DNA from: CAYNEI01 sp964396185
GTDB lineage: Archaea > Thermoplasmatota > SW-10-69-26
Direction of reading: 5' to 3'
NCBI GenBank assembly: GCA_964396185.1
Contig: CAYNEI010000022.1
Coordinates: forward strand, 1 to 37,211
Length of the DNA stretch: 37,211 bases
Shown: positions 23,674 through 30,839 of the stretch, in pieces
Layout of the letters: every line of letters starts with the position of its first letter
How positions within the stretch are numbered: position 1 is the stretch's first letter
Notes under the pieces: model-generated
What the model was told of the DNA's origin: nothing
Databases searched by the model: none
The model's input: only the letters and a program-made list of their open reading frames with translations
Position numbers and translations under genes: made by a program

Positions 23674-24141
23674 ATGGCTTGGACCGACGCGCTCACCGAG
23701 ACGCCCTGGCTACTCGCCGCAGCCCTGGCGGTGGCCGTGGGGCTCATCGCCTGGCTCCTCGCACGAAGGGCCCGCGGGACCCCGGACGAGCAGGCGGGCA
23801 GGGCGCGCCCGAAGGGCCGCCCCTACCCGACGCGCGACGGTCACTGGGTCGCCAGCCAGGGAGAGCAGCGCATCGCGAACTGGCTCTCGGTCAAAGGCAT
23901 CCCCTACACCTACGAGGCCAAGGTGGCAGGCGGCCTGCGCCCGGACTTCCGCATCACCGGCACCCACGTGCTCATCGAGTACTGGGGCCTGGCCAGCGAG
24001 CCCTCCTACGAGGAGCGCATGGTGGAGAAGATCACCCGGTACGAGCAGGCCGGGTTCGACGTCATCAGTATCTTCCCCGCCCACCACCACGAGCTCCCAG
24101 ACGTGCTCGAGCGGGAGCTGGCTGCGAGGGGGCTGCTCTGA
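23674..24141 (+). CDS. Membrane-anchored PD-(D/E)XK nuclease-like protein
   Basis: A 155-residue protein. Residues 12-30 form one membrane helix (WLLAAALAVAVGLIAWLLA). A basic linker follows, then a domain with the pattern of restriction-endonuclease-like nucleases found in helicase-associated proteins: SQGEQRIANWL with Glu64, RPDFRI with Asp91 and VLIEYWG with Glu102. Lys119 follows in MVEKITRYEQAGFDVISI. Family knowledge: this fold cuts DNA or RNA with metal ions. The membrane tether is unusual for such a domain. The ATG at 23674 begins just before the helix. The substrate and the side of the membrane are not known; the positive linker after the helix favours a cytoplasmic domain. Confidence 0.65.
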   Translation: MAWTDALTETPWLLAAALAVAVGLIAWLLARRARGTPDEQAGRARPKGRPYPTRDGHWVASQGEQRIANWLSVKGIPYTYEAKVAGGLRPDFRITGTHVLIEYWGLASEPSYEERMVEKITRYEQAGFDVISIFPAHHHELPDVLERELAARGLL

Positions 24142-24199
24142 CCGGGCTCGCGCTCGTCCGCGCCGCCGCACACAGTGCTTCGCGCATCGGAAGGGCAAA

Positions 24200-24206
24200 C
24201 CCTTAG
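24200..24206 (+). promoter_or_regulatory. TATA-like box of serS
   Basis: CCTTAGA in ACCCTTAGACC, centred 28 bases before the ATG at 24231; leaderless. Confidence 0.4.
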
Positions 24207-24230
24207 ACCGCCCCCAGGTTTGCCCCCCCG

Positions 24231-25532
24231 ATGCTGGACATCCGTCGCATCCGCGACGAGCCCGAGACCGTGCGCGCCAACGTCGAGCGCCGAGGGGACC
24301 CTCGGATCATCGAGCTGCTTGACGAGGTCGCCAGCGCCGACGAGGCCTGGCGCCAGCGAAGCCACGACCTGGAGCAGTTGCGCCAGGAGCGCAACGAGCT
24401 CGGCCGCGCCATCGGGGAGAAGAAGAAGGCTGGCGAGGACGCGACCGAGGAGCAGGCGCGTGCCGGCGAGATCGCCGCTGAGATCGAGGCGGCAGAGGGC
24501 GAGGTCGAGCAGGCCAAGCAGACGCGAGATGCCGGCCTCATGCGCCTACCCAACCTCCTCCACGAGAGCGTGCCCGTGGGCGAGGACGACGAGGACAACG
24601 CCGAGATCCGCACCTGGGGGGAGCCCTCGACACCCAGCTTCGAGCTCCAACCCCACGGGCCGCTGATCGAGGAGCACGGCCTGGCCGACTTCGAGCGCGC
24701 CGCCAAGGTCAGCGGTGCTGGCTTCGTCTACCTCCAGGGGGACCTGGTGCTTCTGGATCTAGCGCTCCAACGCTTCGCCTTGGACCACCTCGTCGAGCAG
24801 GGCTACACGCTGGTCTCGCCACCGCTCATGATGCGCCGCGACCCCTACGAGGGCGTCACCGACCTGGCCGACTTCGAGACGGTCATGTACAAGATCGCGG
24901 AAGACGAAGCCACGCCCGAGTCTTACCTGATCGCCACCAGCGAGCACCCCATCGGCGCCATGTTCCAGGATGAGATCATCGACGAGGACGATCTGCCCAT
25001 CAAGCTCGCAGGCGTGAGCCAGTGCTTCCGGCGAGAGATCGGCAGCCACGGCATCGACACGCGAGGCCTCTTCCGCATGCACCAGTTCAACAAGGTCGAG
25101 CAGTTCATCTTCTGCGACCCCGAGGACTCCTGGGACCACCATGAGGAGCTCTTGGCCAACGCCGAGCACCTCTTCCAGCAGCTCGACCTCCCGTACCGTG
25201 TCGTCAACGTGTGCACCGGGGACATCGGCACGGTGGCCGCCAAGAAGTACGACATCGAGGCCTGGAGCCCGCGAGCCGAGACCTACCGCGAGGTGGTGAG
25301 CTGCTCGAACTGCACGGACTACCAAGCCCGCCGCCTCAACATCCGGGGCGGCAAGCACGGCGGCGACAAAGAGGTCGTGCACACGCTCAACAGTACAGCC
25401 ATCGCCACCAGCCGTGCGATGGTCATGATCCTGGAGAACCACCAGAACGAGGATGGCACCGTGACCGTGCCTGCTGCCCTACGCCCATACATGAACGGCG
25501 TGGAGACGCTCGGGTCGCCGCCGGACGCTTAA
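24231..25532 (+). CDS. serS: Seryl-tRNA synthetase
   Basis: A 433-residue class II aminoacyl-tRNA synthetase that charges tRNA-Ser. The N-terminal coiled-coil arm (about residues 30-110, SADEAWRQRSHDLEQLRQER) binds the tRNA long variable arm. Motif 2 is FRREIGSHGIDTRGLFRMHQ; motif 3 is TLNSTAIATSRAMVMILENH. The TSEHP block, which binds serine, and the CTGDIG segment match the common (not methanogen-specific) type. Length is normal. Leaderless with a TATA-like box at 24200-24206. Its stop overlaps that of the convergent TerC gene in a TTAA palindrome. Confidence 0.96.
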   Translation: MLDIRRIRDEPETVRANVERRGDPRIIELLDEVASADEAWRQRSHDLEQLRQERNELGRAIGEKKKAGEDATEEQARAGEIAAEIEAAEGEVEQAKQTRDAGLMRLPNLLHESVPVGEDDEDNAEIRTWGEPSTPSFELQPHGPLIEEHGLADFERAAKVSGAGFVYLQGDLVLLDLALQRFALDHLVEQGYTLVSPPLMMRRDPYEGVTDLADFETVMYKIAEDEATPESYLIATSEHPIGAMFQDEIIDEDDLPIKLAGVSQCFRREIGSHGIDTRGLFRMHQFNKVEQFIFCDPEDSWDHHEELLANAEHLFQQLDLPYRVVNVCTGDIGTVAAKKYDIEAWSPRAETYREVVSCSNCTDYQARRLNIRGGKHGGDKEVVHTLNSTAIATSRAMVMILENHQNEDGTVTVPAALRPYMNGVETLGSPPDA

Positions 25533-26245
25533 GCGGGTCGGTCCCGGGGTTGGAAGCGATCCCAGATCAGCTTGCCGATCACCGGCAGGACCAGCAGCGA
25601 CAGCGTGATCGCGATGGAGATCTCCTTTGGGATGTCGAAGGAGGTGTAGCCCAGGCGGTGGGCCACGTCGACAAGCACGAGCTTGAAGCCCACGAACCCG
25701 ACGGCGATGTAGGCGAGCTTCTCTAGCGCCGGGAACCAGCCCATCAGCCGCGCGAGGTACGAGGCGCTTAGCCGGAGGAACGCGATGGCGAAGAGCGAGG
25801 CGATGATGATGAGCAGGAGCTCGTCTGTGAGGGCCACGGCGACGATGACCTGGTCGACGGCGAACACGAGGTCTGCCAGCTCCAGACTGATCACCACGGA
25901 CCAGAACGGAGAGATGCCCAGCCTGGAGAGCATGGTATGTTCCACGTGTTCCTTGTGGGGCTCGAAGAACAGGTGCTTGGCCGCCAGGTAGATCAGATAG
26001 GCACCCCCGATGAGCTTGATCACCGGGTAGCTGATCAGGAAGGCGGCGCCGAAGATGGCCGCGATGCGCATGGCGTACGCGCCCGCGAGGCCGTAGTAGA
26101 GCGCCTTGCTGCGCTGCTCGGGCGGGAGCTTGCGCACCATGGCCGCCAGCACGGCGGCGTTGTCGAACGACAGCACGCCCTCCAGCAGGATGAGGGTGGC
26201 AAGGATCGCGATGTGCGAGGGCTCGAAGGCGTAACCCAGGACCAC
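25529..26245 (-). CDS. TerC-family integral membrane protein
   Basis: A 238-residue protein with about seven membrane helices. It has the two TerC signatures EGVLSFDNAAVLA (first helix) and SLELADLVFAVDQV (middle), whose acidic residues are thought to bind metal. Family knowledge: TerC/Alx/YkoY proteins export Mn2+ or are linked to metal homeostasis and tellurite resistance. The GTG start at 26245 is preceded by a GTATGTATCA box 27 bases upstream, so it is leaderless. It shares a TTAA stop overlap with serS. Confidence 0.9.
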   Translation of the reverse strand: MVLGYAFEPSHIAILATLILLEGVLSFDNAAVLAAMVRKLPPEQRSKALYYGLAGAYAMRIAAIFGAAFLISYPVIKLIGGAYLIYLAAKHLFFEPHKEHVEHTMLSRLGISPFWSVVISLELADLVFAVDQVIVAVALTDELLLIIIASLFAIAFLRLSASYLARLMGWFPALEKLAYIAVGFVGFKLVLVDVAHRLGYTSFDIPKEISIAITLSLLVLPVIGKLIWDRFQPRDRPA

Positions 26246-26266
26246 GAGCCCCCGAAGCTAGCGATG

Positions 26267-26276
26267 TGATACATAC
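26267..26276 (-). promoter_or_regulatory. TATA-like box of the TerC gene
   Basis: GTATGTATCA on the minus strand, 27 bases from the GTG at 26245. It ends just 10 bases before the stop of the upstream lipoprotein gene. Confidence 0.45.
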
Positions 26277-26285
26277 CTGACGGCT

Positions 26286-27149
26286 CTAGGAGGCCGTGGG
26301 CAACGCCATCGCACCCGTGATGAAGTTCACATCCGTGCTGGCGATCATCCACGCTTGGGTCGCCTGGGCCCCGATGACCTCCTCGGCCCAGGAGCCTGCA
26401 GGCACGCCTAGCGTCCCGGTGCCTTGCGTGGCATCCGTGGCCACGTTCTCCGTGCTCAGCCAGATGGCCAGGGCATCGTCGTCTTGGCTTGTGGGCTGGA
26501 ACTCCACGAAGGGCACGCCCTCTCGGAAGTCCTCCATCGGCTGGTTCGTGCTCCCGGTGAACGTGAAGGTCTCCTCCCCCAGGGTCAAGCTGGCGTCGAA
26601 GAGGTGGCCGGCCGGTGTGGCTTGGAGCCCAGAGAGATCGGTGGACCCGTCCACGGCCGGCAGGCCAGCGTCCTGGAGCAGGGTGCGCCGTGGCTCGTCC
26701 GGGATCAGGGTCTCGTACTTGACGAAGTGGAGATCCATGGAGTCCAGCGTGAGGTTCTCGGGCGGATGGACCGGGATGAAGATGCTCCCGTAGGCAAGGT
26801 CGTCGATGGTGCCGTTGAGGCCCGTGCCGTTGGTGCACTGGAACGTCTCGATCCCGAACAGGGCCTCACCTCGAACATCCGGGGGAAGCCCGAACTCCTC
26901 AGGGGCCTGGGGCGTGAAGTTGGCCGGCAAGCGCTCTTGGATGGGGCCTGCGTCCACCGGGGCCAGCGCGATGACTGCAGAGCAAGCGTTCAGGGTCCAG
27001 ACCAGGCCGGTCGGGGTCTCCCCAGCACCGTCTCCGGGTGGCGTCGTGTCGGTGTCGTTCCCGTCGTCCGGTCGGTCGTTCTCCTCCCCGATGCAACCCG
27101 CCAAGGCCGCGGTGAGGAGCAGCAGAACCATGAGCGATCGCCCAAGCAT
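26286..27149 (-). CDS. Lipoprotein of unknown function, with paired Cys (family A)
   Basis: A 287-residue secreted protein with a signal peptide and lipobox (LTAALAGC). A linker rich in Asp, Gly and Pro follows. The mature domain begins WTLNACSAVIALAPV (Cys56) and has a second Cys in FQCTNG (Cys105); a disulfide is possible. The segment LPANFTP before the second Cys resembles FVPAHYTLVG in the lipoprotein at 28188, so the two may be distant paralogues. No family can be named. ATG 27149 is preferred to the upstream frame because a GTTCATATAC box (27171-27180) sits 27 bases upstream. Confidence 0.72.
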   Translation of the reverse strand: MLGRSLMVLLLLTAALAGCIGEENDRPDDGNDTDTTPPGDGAGETPTGLVWTLNACSAVIALAPVDAGPIQERLPANFTPQAPEEFGLPPDVRGEALFGIETFQCTNGTGLNGTIDDLAYGSIFIPVHPPENLTLDSMDLHFVKYETLIPDEPRRTLLQDAGLPAVDGSTDLSGLQATPAGHLFDASLTLGEETFTFTGSTNQPMEDFREGVPFVEFQPTSQDDDALAIWLSTENVATDATQGTGTLGVPAGSWAEEVIGAQATQAWMIASTDVNFITGAMALPTAS

Positions 27150-27170
27150 GGCTTCCGCAATCGCCATCTG

Positions 27171-27180
27171 GTATATGAAC
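27171..27180 (-). promoter_or_regulatory. TATA box of lipoprotein gene at 26286
   Basis: GTTCATATAC on the minus strand, centred 27 bases from the ATG at 27149. Confidence 0.5.
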
Positions 27181-27212
27181 GTTGGACCAGCCAAGGCCCC
27201 GTTCAACGTCAG

Positions 27213-27219
27213 CTATACG
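27213..27219 (+). promoter_or_regulatory. TATA box of the AhpD-like gene
   Basis: CTATACG, centred 27 bases before the ATG at 27243; leaderless. It and the box at 27171-27180 form a divergent promoter pair about 40 bases apart. Confidence 0.5.
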
Positions 27220-27242
27220 TGTACCGGGCGGTCTGCCTGGCC

Positions 27243-27611
27243 ATGGCGCACGAGCACGGCATGGACCTTGAGACGTTCCGGTCCGAGCGCGAGCGGATGA
27301 ACGACCAGATCCTCGGCGAGGACCACCTCGGCGTGAAGCGGTTCTTCAACCTCGACACTGGTGCCTACCGCGACGGCGCCCTGGACACCCGGACCAAGGA
27401 GTACTGCGGGCTCGTGGCCAGCTGCGTGCTCCGCTGCAACGACTGCATCGCTTACCACCTCGATCAGCTGATCACCGAGCACGAGGCGACCCGGGAGGAG
27501 GTCATGGACGCCCTCAACGTCGCGCTCGTCGTGGGCGGCTCGATCTTCATCCCGCACATGCGCACGGCCTGGGACGTCGCAGAGCAGCTGTTCGACGAGC
27601 GGGACAGCTAG
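27243..27611 (+). CDS. AhpD/carboxymuconolactone decarboxylase-like protein
   Basis: A 122-residue all-helical protein. The AhpD signature is visible: CVLRCNDCIAYHLDQLI, with a CxxC pair (Cys65 and Cys68) and His72, and an extra Cys61. KEYCGLVAS (residues 53-60) is the preceding helix. Family knowledge: AhpD-like proteins act as redox proteins against peroxide stress or as gamma-carboxymuconolactone decarboxylases; the CxxC-H pattern points to the redox type. The longer open frame upstream overlaps the divergent lipoprotein gene and is not real. The stop overlaps that of the convergent gene in CTAG. Confidence 0.87.
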   Translation: MAHEHGMDLETFRSERERMNDQILGEDHLGVKRFFNLDTGAYRDGALDTRTKEYCGLVASCVLRCNDCIAYHLDQLITEHEATREEVMDALNVALVVGGSIFIPHMRTAWDVAEQLFDERDS

Positions 27612-28114
27612 CCGGCCGGTGGGTCTTCGTCTGCGCCTCTGGAGCGGGGCGCCCCAAGACCAGGCGCATCGGCAGGACCCGCGGCGAACCCGACGACGCC
27701 CCCGGTCAGTCCCGCAGGGACGAGGATCAGCAGGGATTCATCGAACTCGGACCACGTGGGGGCTCCATCCGCATCCGGCTCTCCCTCTGCTCCGACCACG
27801 ACGCCGATGGCGCTGAAGGTGAGGAGCAGCACGATGAAGTGGCCGACGCTGGCTGAGACGAACCCGGCCGCCGCGCCCTCCCACCGGTCATGCGCCGACC
27901 GTCCAGCCACGATGCCCGCGATGGCTCCGACGAGGCCTGCGCCGAGGAAGACGATCGAGAAGGCACCCACGGCTAGGAAGATCGAGGTCCCGAAGTCGTC
28001 ACCCGACATGGATGCGGATAGGAGGATCGCTAGGAACAAGCCTGCACCGATGCCTGTGCATGCCAAGCTCGCATGCAGTACCCCATCCCAGACCCGCTGG
28101 ACCTGGTCCCTCAT
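27608..28114 (-). CDS. Membrane protein of unknown function, four helices
   Basis: A 168-residue protein with four hydrophobic stretches (about residues 15-36, 44-69, 83-107 and 128-147), many small residues (Gly, Ala, Ser), and a Pro/Gly-rich C-terminus (DEDPPAG). No known motif. The ATG at 28114 is the first sensible start; there is no clear TATA box upstream, so promoter assignment is open. It shares a CTAG stop overlap with the AhpD-like gene. Confidence 0.55.
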   Translation of the reverse strand: MRDQVQRVWDGVLHASLACTGIGAGLFLAILLSASMSGDDFGTSIFLAVGAFSIVFLGAGLVGAIAGIVAGRSAHDRWEGAAAGFVSASVGHFIVLLLTFSAIGVVVGAEGEPDADGAPTWSEFDESLLILVPAGLTGGVVGFAAGPADAPGLGAPRSRGADEDPPAG

Positions 28115-28187
28115 CAGCGCTTGAGTGGTGGGGTGGACCCTGAATCCACCGGTTCGCCTCGACGGCTAGATCGGGGTTGGGCCGTGC

Positions 28188-29135
28188 TCAGCTTTGGGCC
28201 GCCCCGACCTGCCCGGTCATGCGGTAGTGGCTGTACAAGGCGGGTCCTTGGGTCTCGGTCCCCTCGATGAGCGTGGCCATGGGTGAGCCTTGCTCGGCCG
28301 TCAGGAGGCCGACACCGGCTCCCTGGACGGAGCTCGTCAGCGTCTTGGCCACCGTGAGGGTACCGTTCGGGCCATCGAACCAGCCCGTGGCCACAAGCGA
28401 GCCCGGCGCGCGTGGGGAAGCGATCGCGCCCTCGGCCGTGTAGCCACCTTGACTCCATGGGACGGTGAAGTTGACCAGGCCCGCCAGGCCTTCGACGCGC
28501 TGGTCGACGAGCTCGTCGTCATGGACGAGATCCGTGCGCCAGCCCTGGGCGTCCAAGCGGCTCGAGAGCACGGGGTGGTCCGTGGTCCACCAGGTCTGGT
28601 AGTAGTGGATGCCATCCGTGCCGTCCGGGGACTCGATGGAGATCCCCACGTCGCTGGTCGAGGCGCGTCCGATGGGGAAGCCATCCAGCTCCAGCTCGTT
28701 GCAGACCTTGAGGCCTGCGAAGCCCTGGGCGATGCCCGTGTCCTCCCCCACGAGGGTGTAGTGGGCTGGCACGAAGGTGCGGGCGGTCTCCTCGCTCAGG
28801 GTGAACAGGACGATGAGTTCGCGGCAGCCTGTGCCATCCATGGAGAAGGGCGCGGCCAACGCATCGGTCTGCTCCTTGGGCTCGAGATCCCGCGCTGTCT
28901 GGTTCTCCGGCTGCTCAGGCTCCTGCTCGGGAGGATCCGAGGGGTCCTCTGTGCCGTTCCCAGAGGCTTCTTGATCGGTCTCGTTGCCCGTGGCGTTGTG
29001 GCTGGGCTCCTCGCCATCCGCTTGAGAGGACGGGTCGGATGCAGCCGCAAGAGCCTCGGGTGCGTCCTCGCCGCCGATGCAGCCAGCCAGGCTGGCTGTG
29101 ATCAACAAGAGCGCTGCAAGCCTCCTCAGTTCCAT
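28188..29135 (-). CDS. Lipoprotein of unknown function, with paired Cys (family A)
   Basis: A 315-residue secreted protein with a signal peptide and lipobox (LITASLAGC). A long linker follows, rich in Glu, Asp, Asn, Gln and Pro with several N-x-T/S sites (residues 20-95). The mature domain starts GTGCRELIVLFTLSEETA (Cys104) and has a second Cys in LKVCNELEL (Cys145). Blocks such as HYYQTWWTTDHPVL and a C-terminal GPALYSHYRMTGQV are visible. The Cys pair and FVPAHYTLVG suggest distant kinship with the lipoprotein at 26286. ATG 29135 is preferred over 29144 because a GTTATCAA box (29159-29166, minus strand) is 28 bases away. Confidence 0.7.
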   Translation of the reverse strand: MELRRLAALLLITASLAGCIGGEDAPEALAAASDPSSQADGEEPSHNATGNETDQEASGNGTEDPSDPPEQEPEQPENQTARDLEPKEQTDALAAPFSMDGTGCRELIVLFTLSEETARTFVPAHYTLVGEDTGIAQGFAGLKVCNELELDGFPIGRASTSDVGISIESPDGTDGIHYYQTWWTTDHPVLSSRLDAQGWRTDLVHDDELVDQRVEGLAGLVNFTVPWSQGGYTAEGAIASPRAPGSLVATGWFDGPNGTLTVAKTLTSSVQGAGVGLLTAEQGSPMATLIEGTETQGPALYSHYRMTGQVGAAQS

Positions 29136-29158
29136 CCTGTTCATCGAGTCGCGGGACG

Positions 29159-29166
29159 TTGATAAC
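29159..29166 (-). promoter_or_regulatory. TATA-like box of lipoprotein gene at 28188
   Basis: GTTATCAA on the minus strand, 28 bases from the ATG at 29135. It decides against the in-frame ATG at 29144. Confidence 0.45.
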
Positions 29167-29225
29167 CTTGTCGCCGCCCCGCAGGGGACAGACGTCTGCT
29201 CGGACATCCGCGAGGGTCCAGCCGC

Positions 29226-29561
29226 TCAACGTGCTCGTTCGGGATCCGGGTAATCCCGAAAGAGCCCGGCCCGGAAGTCCGTGACCCGGCTCCAGACCGC
29301 TGCGTGGCGCTTCTCGGTCTCGCCGGTCCTCGGGGTGATCAGGCGGAAGGCGCGGTCGAGCTGCTCGAGGTCCTCGACATCCATCGTCAGGTGGAACTCG
29401 CCTAGCTCAGGCGGTCCGAAGCCGAGCTTGCGTCGCTGGAGCCGATGCCCCTGGATCGCGCCCTTGTCGACGAGATGCGCTAAGAACGTGGCCAGGTGCT
29501 CGCAGAACGATGTGTCGTCTACGCCCTCTCGTAGGTTGAACCAGATGTTGTAGGTGTCCAT
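29226..29561 (-). CDS. Small conserved protein, DUF6614-like
   Basis: A 111-residue protein beginning MDTYNIWFNLREGVDDTSF. Later blocks, RRKLGFGPPELGEFHLTMD and LEQLDRAFRLIT, match from memory a small family annotated as DUF6614, where the canonical start is close to D-I-Y-H-I-W-F-N-L. Function unknown; the size and fold pattern suggest a ferredoxin-like dimer. The duplicated gene start just upstream shows it was copied. ATG 29561 follows the family start. No TATA box lies at the right distance, perhaps because the insert separates it from its original promoter. Confidence 0.7.
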   Translation of the reverse strand: MDTYNIWFNLREGVDDTSFCEHLATFLAHLVDKGAIQGHRLQRRKLGFGPPELGEFHLTMDVEDLEQLDRAFRLITPRTGETEKRHAAVWSRVTDFRAGLFRDYPDPERAR

Positions 29562-29736
29562 GGCATCACAGTCTCCAGTGGCTCGCACGGCGAGCCACCT
29601 GGGGCCCGCGCTGCGAGAGGGTGGCGTTTCTTTGAACGTCGACGCCTTTCTTTGCGGCACCCTCTCGACGCCGGGGCCCCGTCAAAGAAAGGGGCCGGTT
29701 GAACCAGATGTGGTAGGTGTCCATGGCATCACAGCC
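29536..29736. repeat. Direct repeat of about 38 bases flanking a 125-base insert
   Basis: Copies at about 29536-29573 and 29699-29736 are nearly identical (GTTGAACCAGATG, then GTAGGTGTCCATGGCATCA). They are the start region of the DUF6614-like gene. Downstream of both copies the sequence is similar but diverged (GTGGCTCGCACGGCGA against GTGGTTCGCGCACGCGA). Between them is an inverted repeat (29601-29623 and 29658-29680). This may be a tandem duplication or the product of an insertion. Confidence 0.65.
29566..29724 (-). pseudogene. Truncated duplicate of the DUF6614-like gene start
   Basis: A 52-codon frame begins with the same residues as its neighbour: MDTYHIWFN against MDTYNIWFN. It then departs completely (RPLSLTGPRRREGAAKKG) and ends just before the start of the intact gene. 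The His at position 5 is the residue usual for the family, as I remember it. The frame is a fragment, unlikely to make a useful protein. Confidence 0.55.
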
Positions 29737-29764
29737 CCTCGTGGTTCGCGCACGCGATGGGGGA

Positions 29765-30265
29765 TCAGAGACCGGGTGGGTCGCTCGAGGCGTTCTCGGT
29801 CCCTCGCCCCTTCAGCGTCGCCTTGACCTCAGCCAGCTTGCGCTCCACGTCGGCCAAGTGCACCAGCGCGGTCTTGGCCACCCCAGCCCCACCGTTGCTG
29901 CCCGCACCCGGCGGCCCGGCACCGGTCCGGAGCTTGAGCCCCTTCTCGAGCATGCTCACCTTCTGAGCGAGGTCCACGCCACCCCACGCCGTGGTCTCGC
30001 CGTGGGTCTCGACGCTGGCCTTGGGCTGGTGGAGCCACGTCTTGGATTGGCGCGCGGTCAGGCAGCCTCGGTCGTGGAGGAGCTGGAAGACCGCGAAGAC
30101 GTCGTCAGGGTCCATGGCGTCGGATTCGATGCTGAGGCTGACGTGGTCTTCGTTGCCCTCCTCGTCGAAACGGAAGAGCGCGCTGATCTGGTTGTCCGAG
30201 GCTGTGGCTGTGTCCACGCCCTCGAGTTTGCGACCGACCTTGAACTTGGTCTGGTACGAGGCCAT
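29765..30265 (-). CDS. Uncharacterised 166-residue protein
   Basis: A soluble protein starting MASYQTKFKVGRKLEGVDTA. The N-terminal half has alternating strands and helices (ALFRFDEEGNEDHVSLSIES, then DDVFAVFQLLHDRGCL). The C-terminal half is a Gly/Ala-rich linker followed by a helix (LVHLADVERKLAEVKATLKG). No known motif. ATG 30265 is supported by a CTTAAG box (30289-30294) 27 bases upstream, implying leaderless expression, which makes a real gene likely. Role unknown. Confidence 0.62.
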   Translation of the reverse strand: MASYQTKFKVGRKLEGVDTATASDNQISALFRFDEEGNEDHVSLSIESDAMDPDDVFAVFQLLHDRGCLTARQSKTWLHQPKASVETHGETTAWGGVDLAQKVSMLEKGLKLRTGAGPPGAGSNGGAGVAKTALVHLADVERKLAEVKATLKGRGTENASSDPPGL

Positions 30266-30288
30266 GGGCTACGAACCCCACTCCCCAC

Positions 30289-30294
30289 CTTAAG
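30289..30294 (-). promoter_or_regulatory. TATA-like box of gene at 29765
   Basis: CTTAAG, 27 bases from the ATG at 30265. The divergent gene's box is about 110 bases away. Confidence 0.35.
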
Positions 30295-30400
30295 CTCGGT
30301 GCGACCGCTTCCGGTGGACGGGTCACCACCCGGTAGCTTCGCCCCACCCCCACCTGAAGCCCCATCGTCCAACCGGGCTCTCCGGGCCCATGCCCGAACA

Positions 30401-30408
30401 TCTAAAGA
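30401..30408 (+). promoter_or_regulatory. TATA-like box of the heptad-repeat gene
   Basis: TCTAAAGA, centred 28 bases before the ATG at 30432. It rules out the ATG at 30421, which runs into a stop after four codons. Confidence 0.4.
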
Positions 30409-30431
30409 CCATCCGACCCCATGAACCCACG

Positions 30432-30839
30432 ATGAACGAGCGCTTCCGGGACATCCTGGATCACACGCTCATCTACGGCGGCCTGCTCATGGCTGCCATC
30501 GGCATCACCGGCGAGATCCTAGGCTGGTGGGGCGAGCTCGGCCTGGTGCTCACGATCGGTGGGTTCCTGGCGGGGATCCTTGGAGCGATCGACGCCAACG
30601 GCCGGCGCCTGCTCGCACTGGCCACCGAGACGCTCGTGCCGAACCAACAGGCGATGCTCTCCAACCAGGGGTCGATGCTCTCGAATCAAGAGGACATGCT
30701 CTCGAACCAGGGATCCATGCTCTCGAATCAAGAGGCCATGCTCTCCAACCAAGAGCGCATGCTGACCAAGCAGGACGGGACGAACGAGCGGCTCGACCGG
30801 ATCGTGGAGATCCTCGACGACCGTTTGCCGTCAGCTTGA
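30432..30839 (+). CDS. Membrane protein with MLSNQ seven-residue repeat coiled coil
   Basis: A 135-residue protein. Two membrane helices (about 14-33 and 35-52) are followed by a repeat with a period of 7 residues: MLSNQGS, MLSNQED, MLSNQGS, MLSNQEA, MLSNQER and MLTKQDG. It ends with a helix (NERLDRIVEILDDRL). Similar repeats of Met-Leu-x-x-Gln occur in archaeal membrane proteins, as I recall, and form parallel coiled coils. It is presumably an oligomer with a cytoplasmic or extracellular stalk. The ATG is leaderless. Its stop lies inside the end of tgtA (9-base overlap). Confidence 0.75.
   Translation: MNERFRDILDHTLIYGGLLMAAIGITGEILGWWGELGLVLTIGGFLAGILGAIDANGRRLLALATETLVPNQQAMLSNQGSMLSNQEDMLSNQGSMLSNQEAMLSNQERMLTKQDGTNERLDRIVEILDDRLPSA
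30654..30779 (+). repeat. Tandem 21-base repeat, six units, encoding MLSNQxx
   Basis: Six 21-base units in frame, each starting ATGCT (for example ATGCTCTCGAATCAAGAGG). Units 2 and 4 share AATCAAGAGG; units 1, 3 and 5 differ by synonymous changes. Such repeats can expand and contract by slippage. Confidence 0.8.

Noticed and set aside
29561..29660. Upstream extension of the DUF6614-like gene
   Set aside because: The extra residues come from the insert with inverted repeats, not from the family.
30654..30779. CRISPR array or non-coding satellite
   Set aside because: Repeats are 21 bases, in frame, without spacers, and code for a seven-residue unit. No cas genes nearby.
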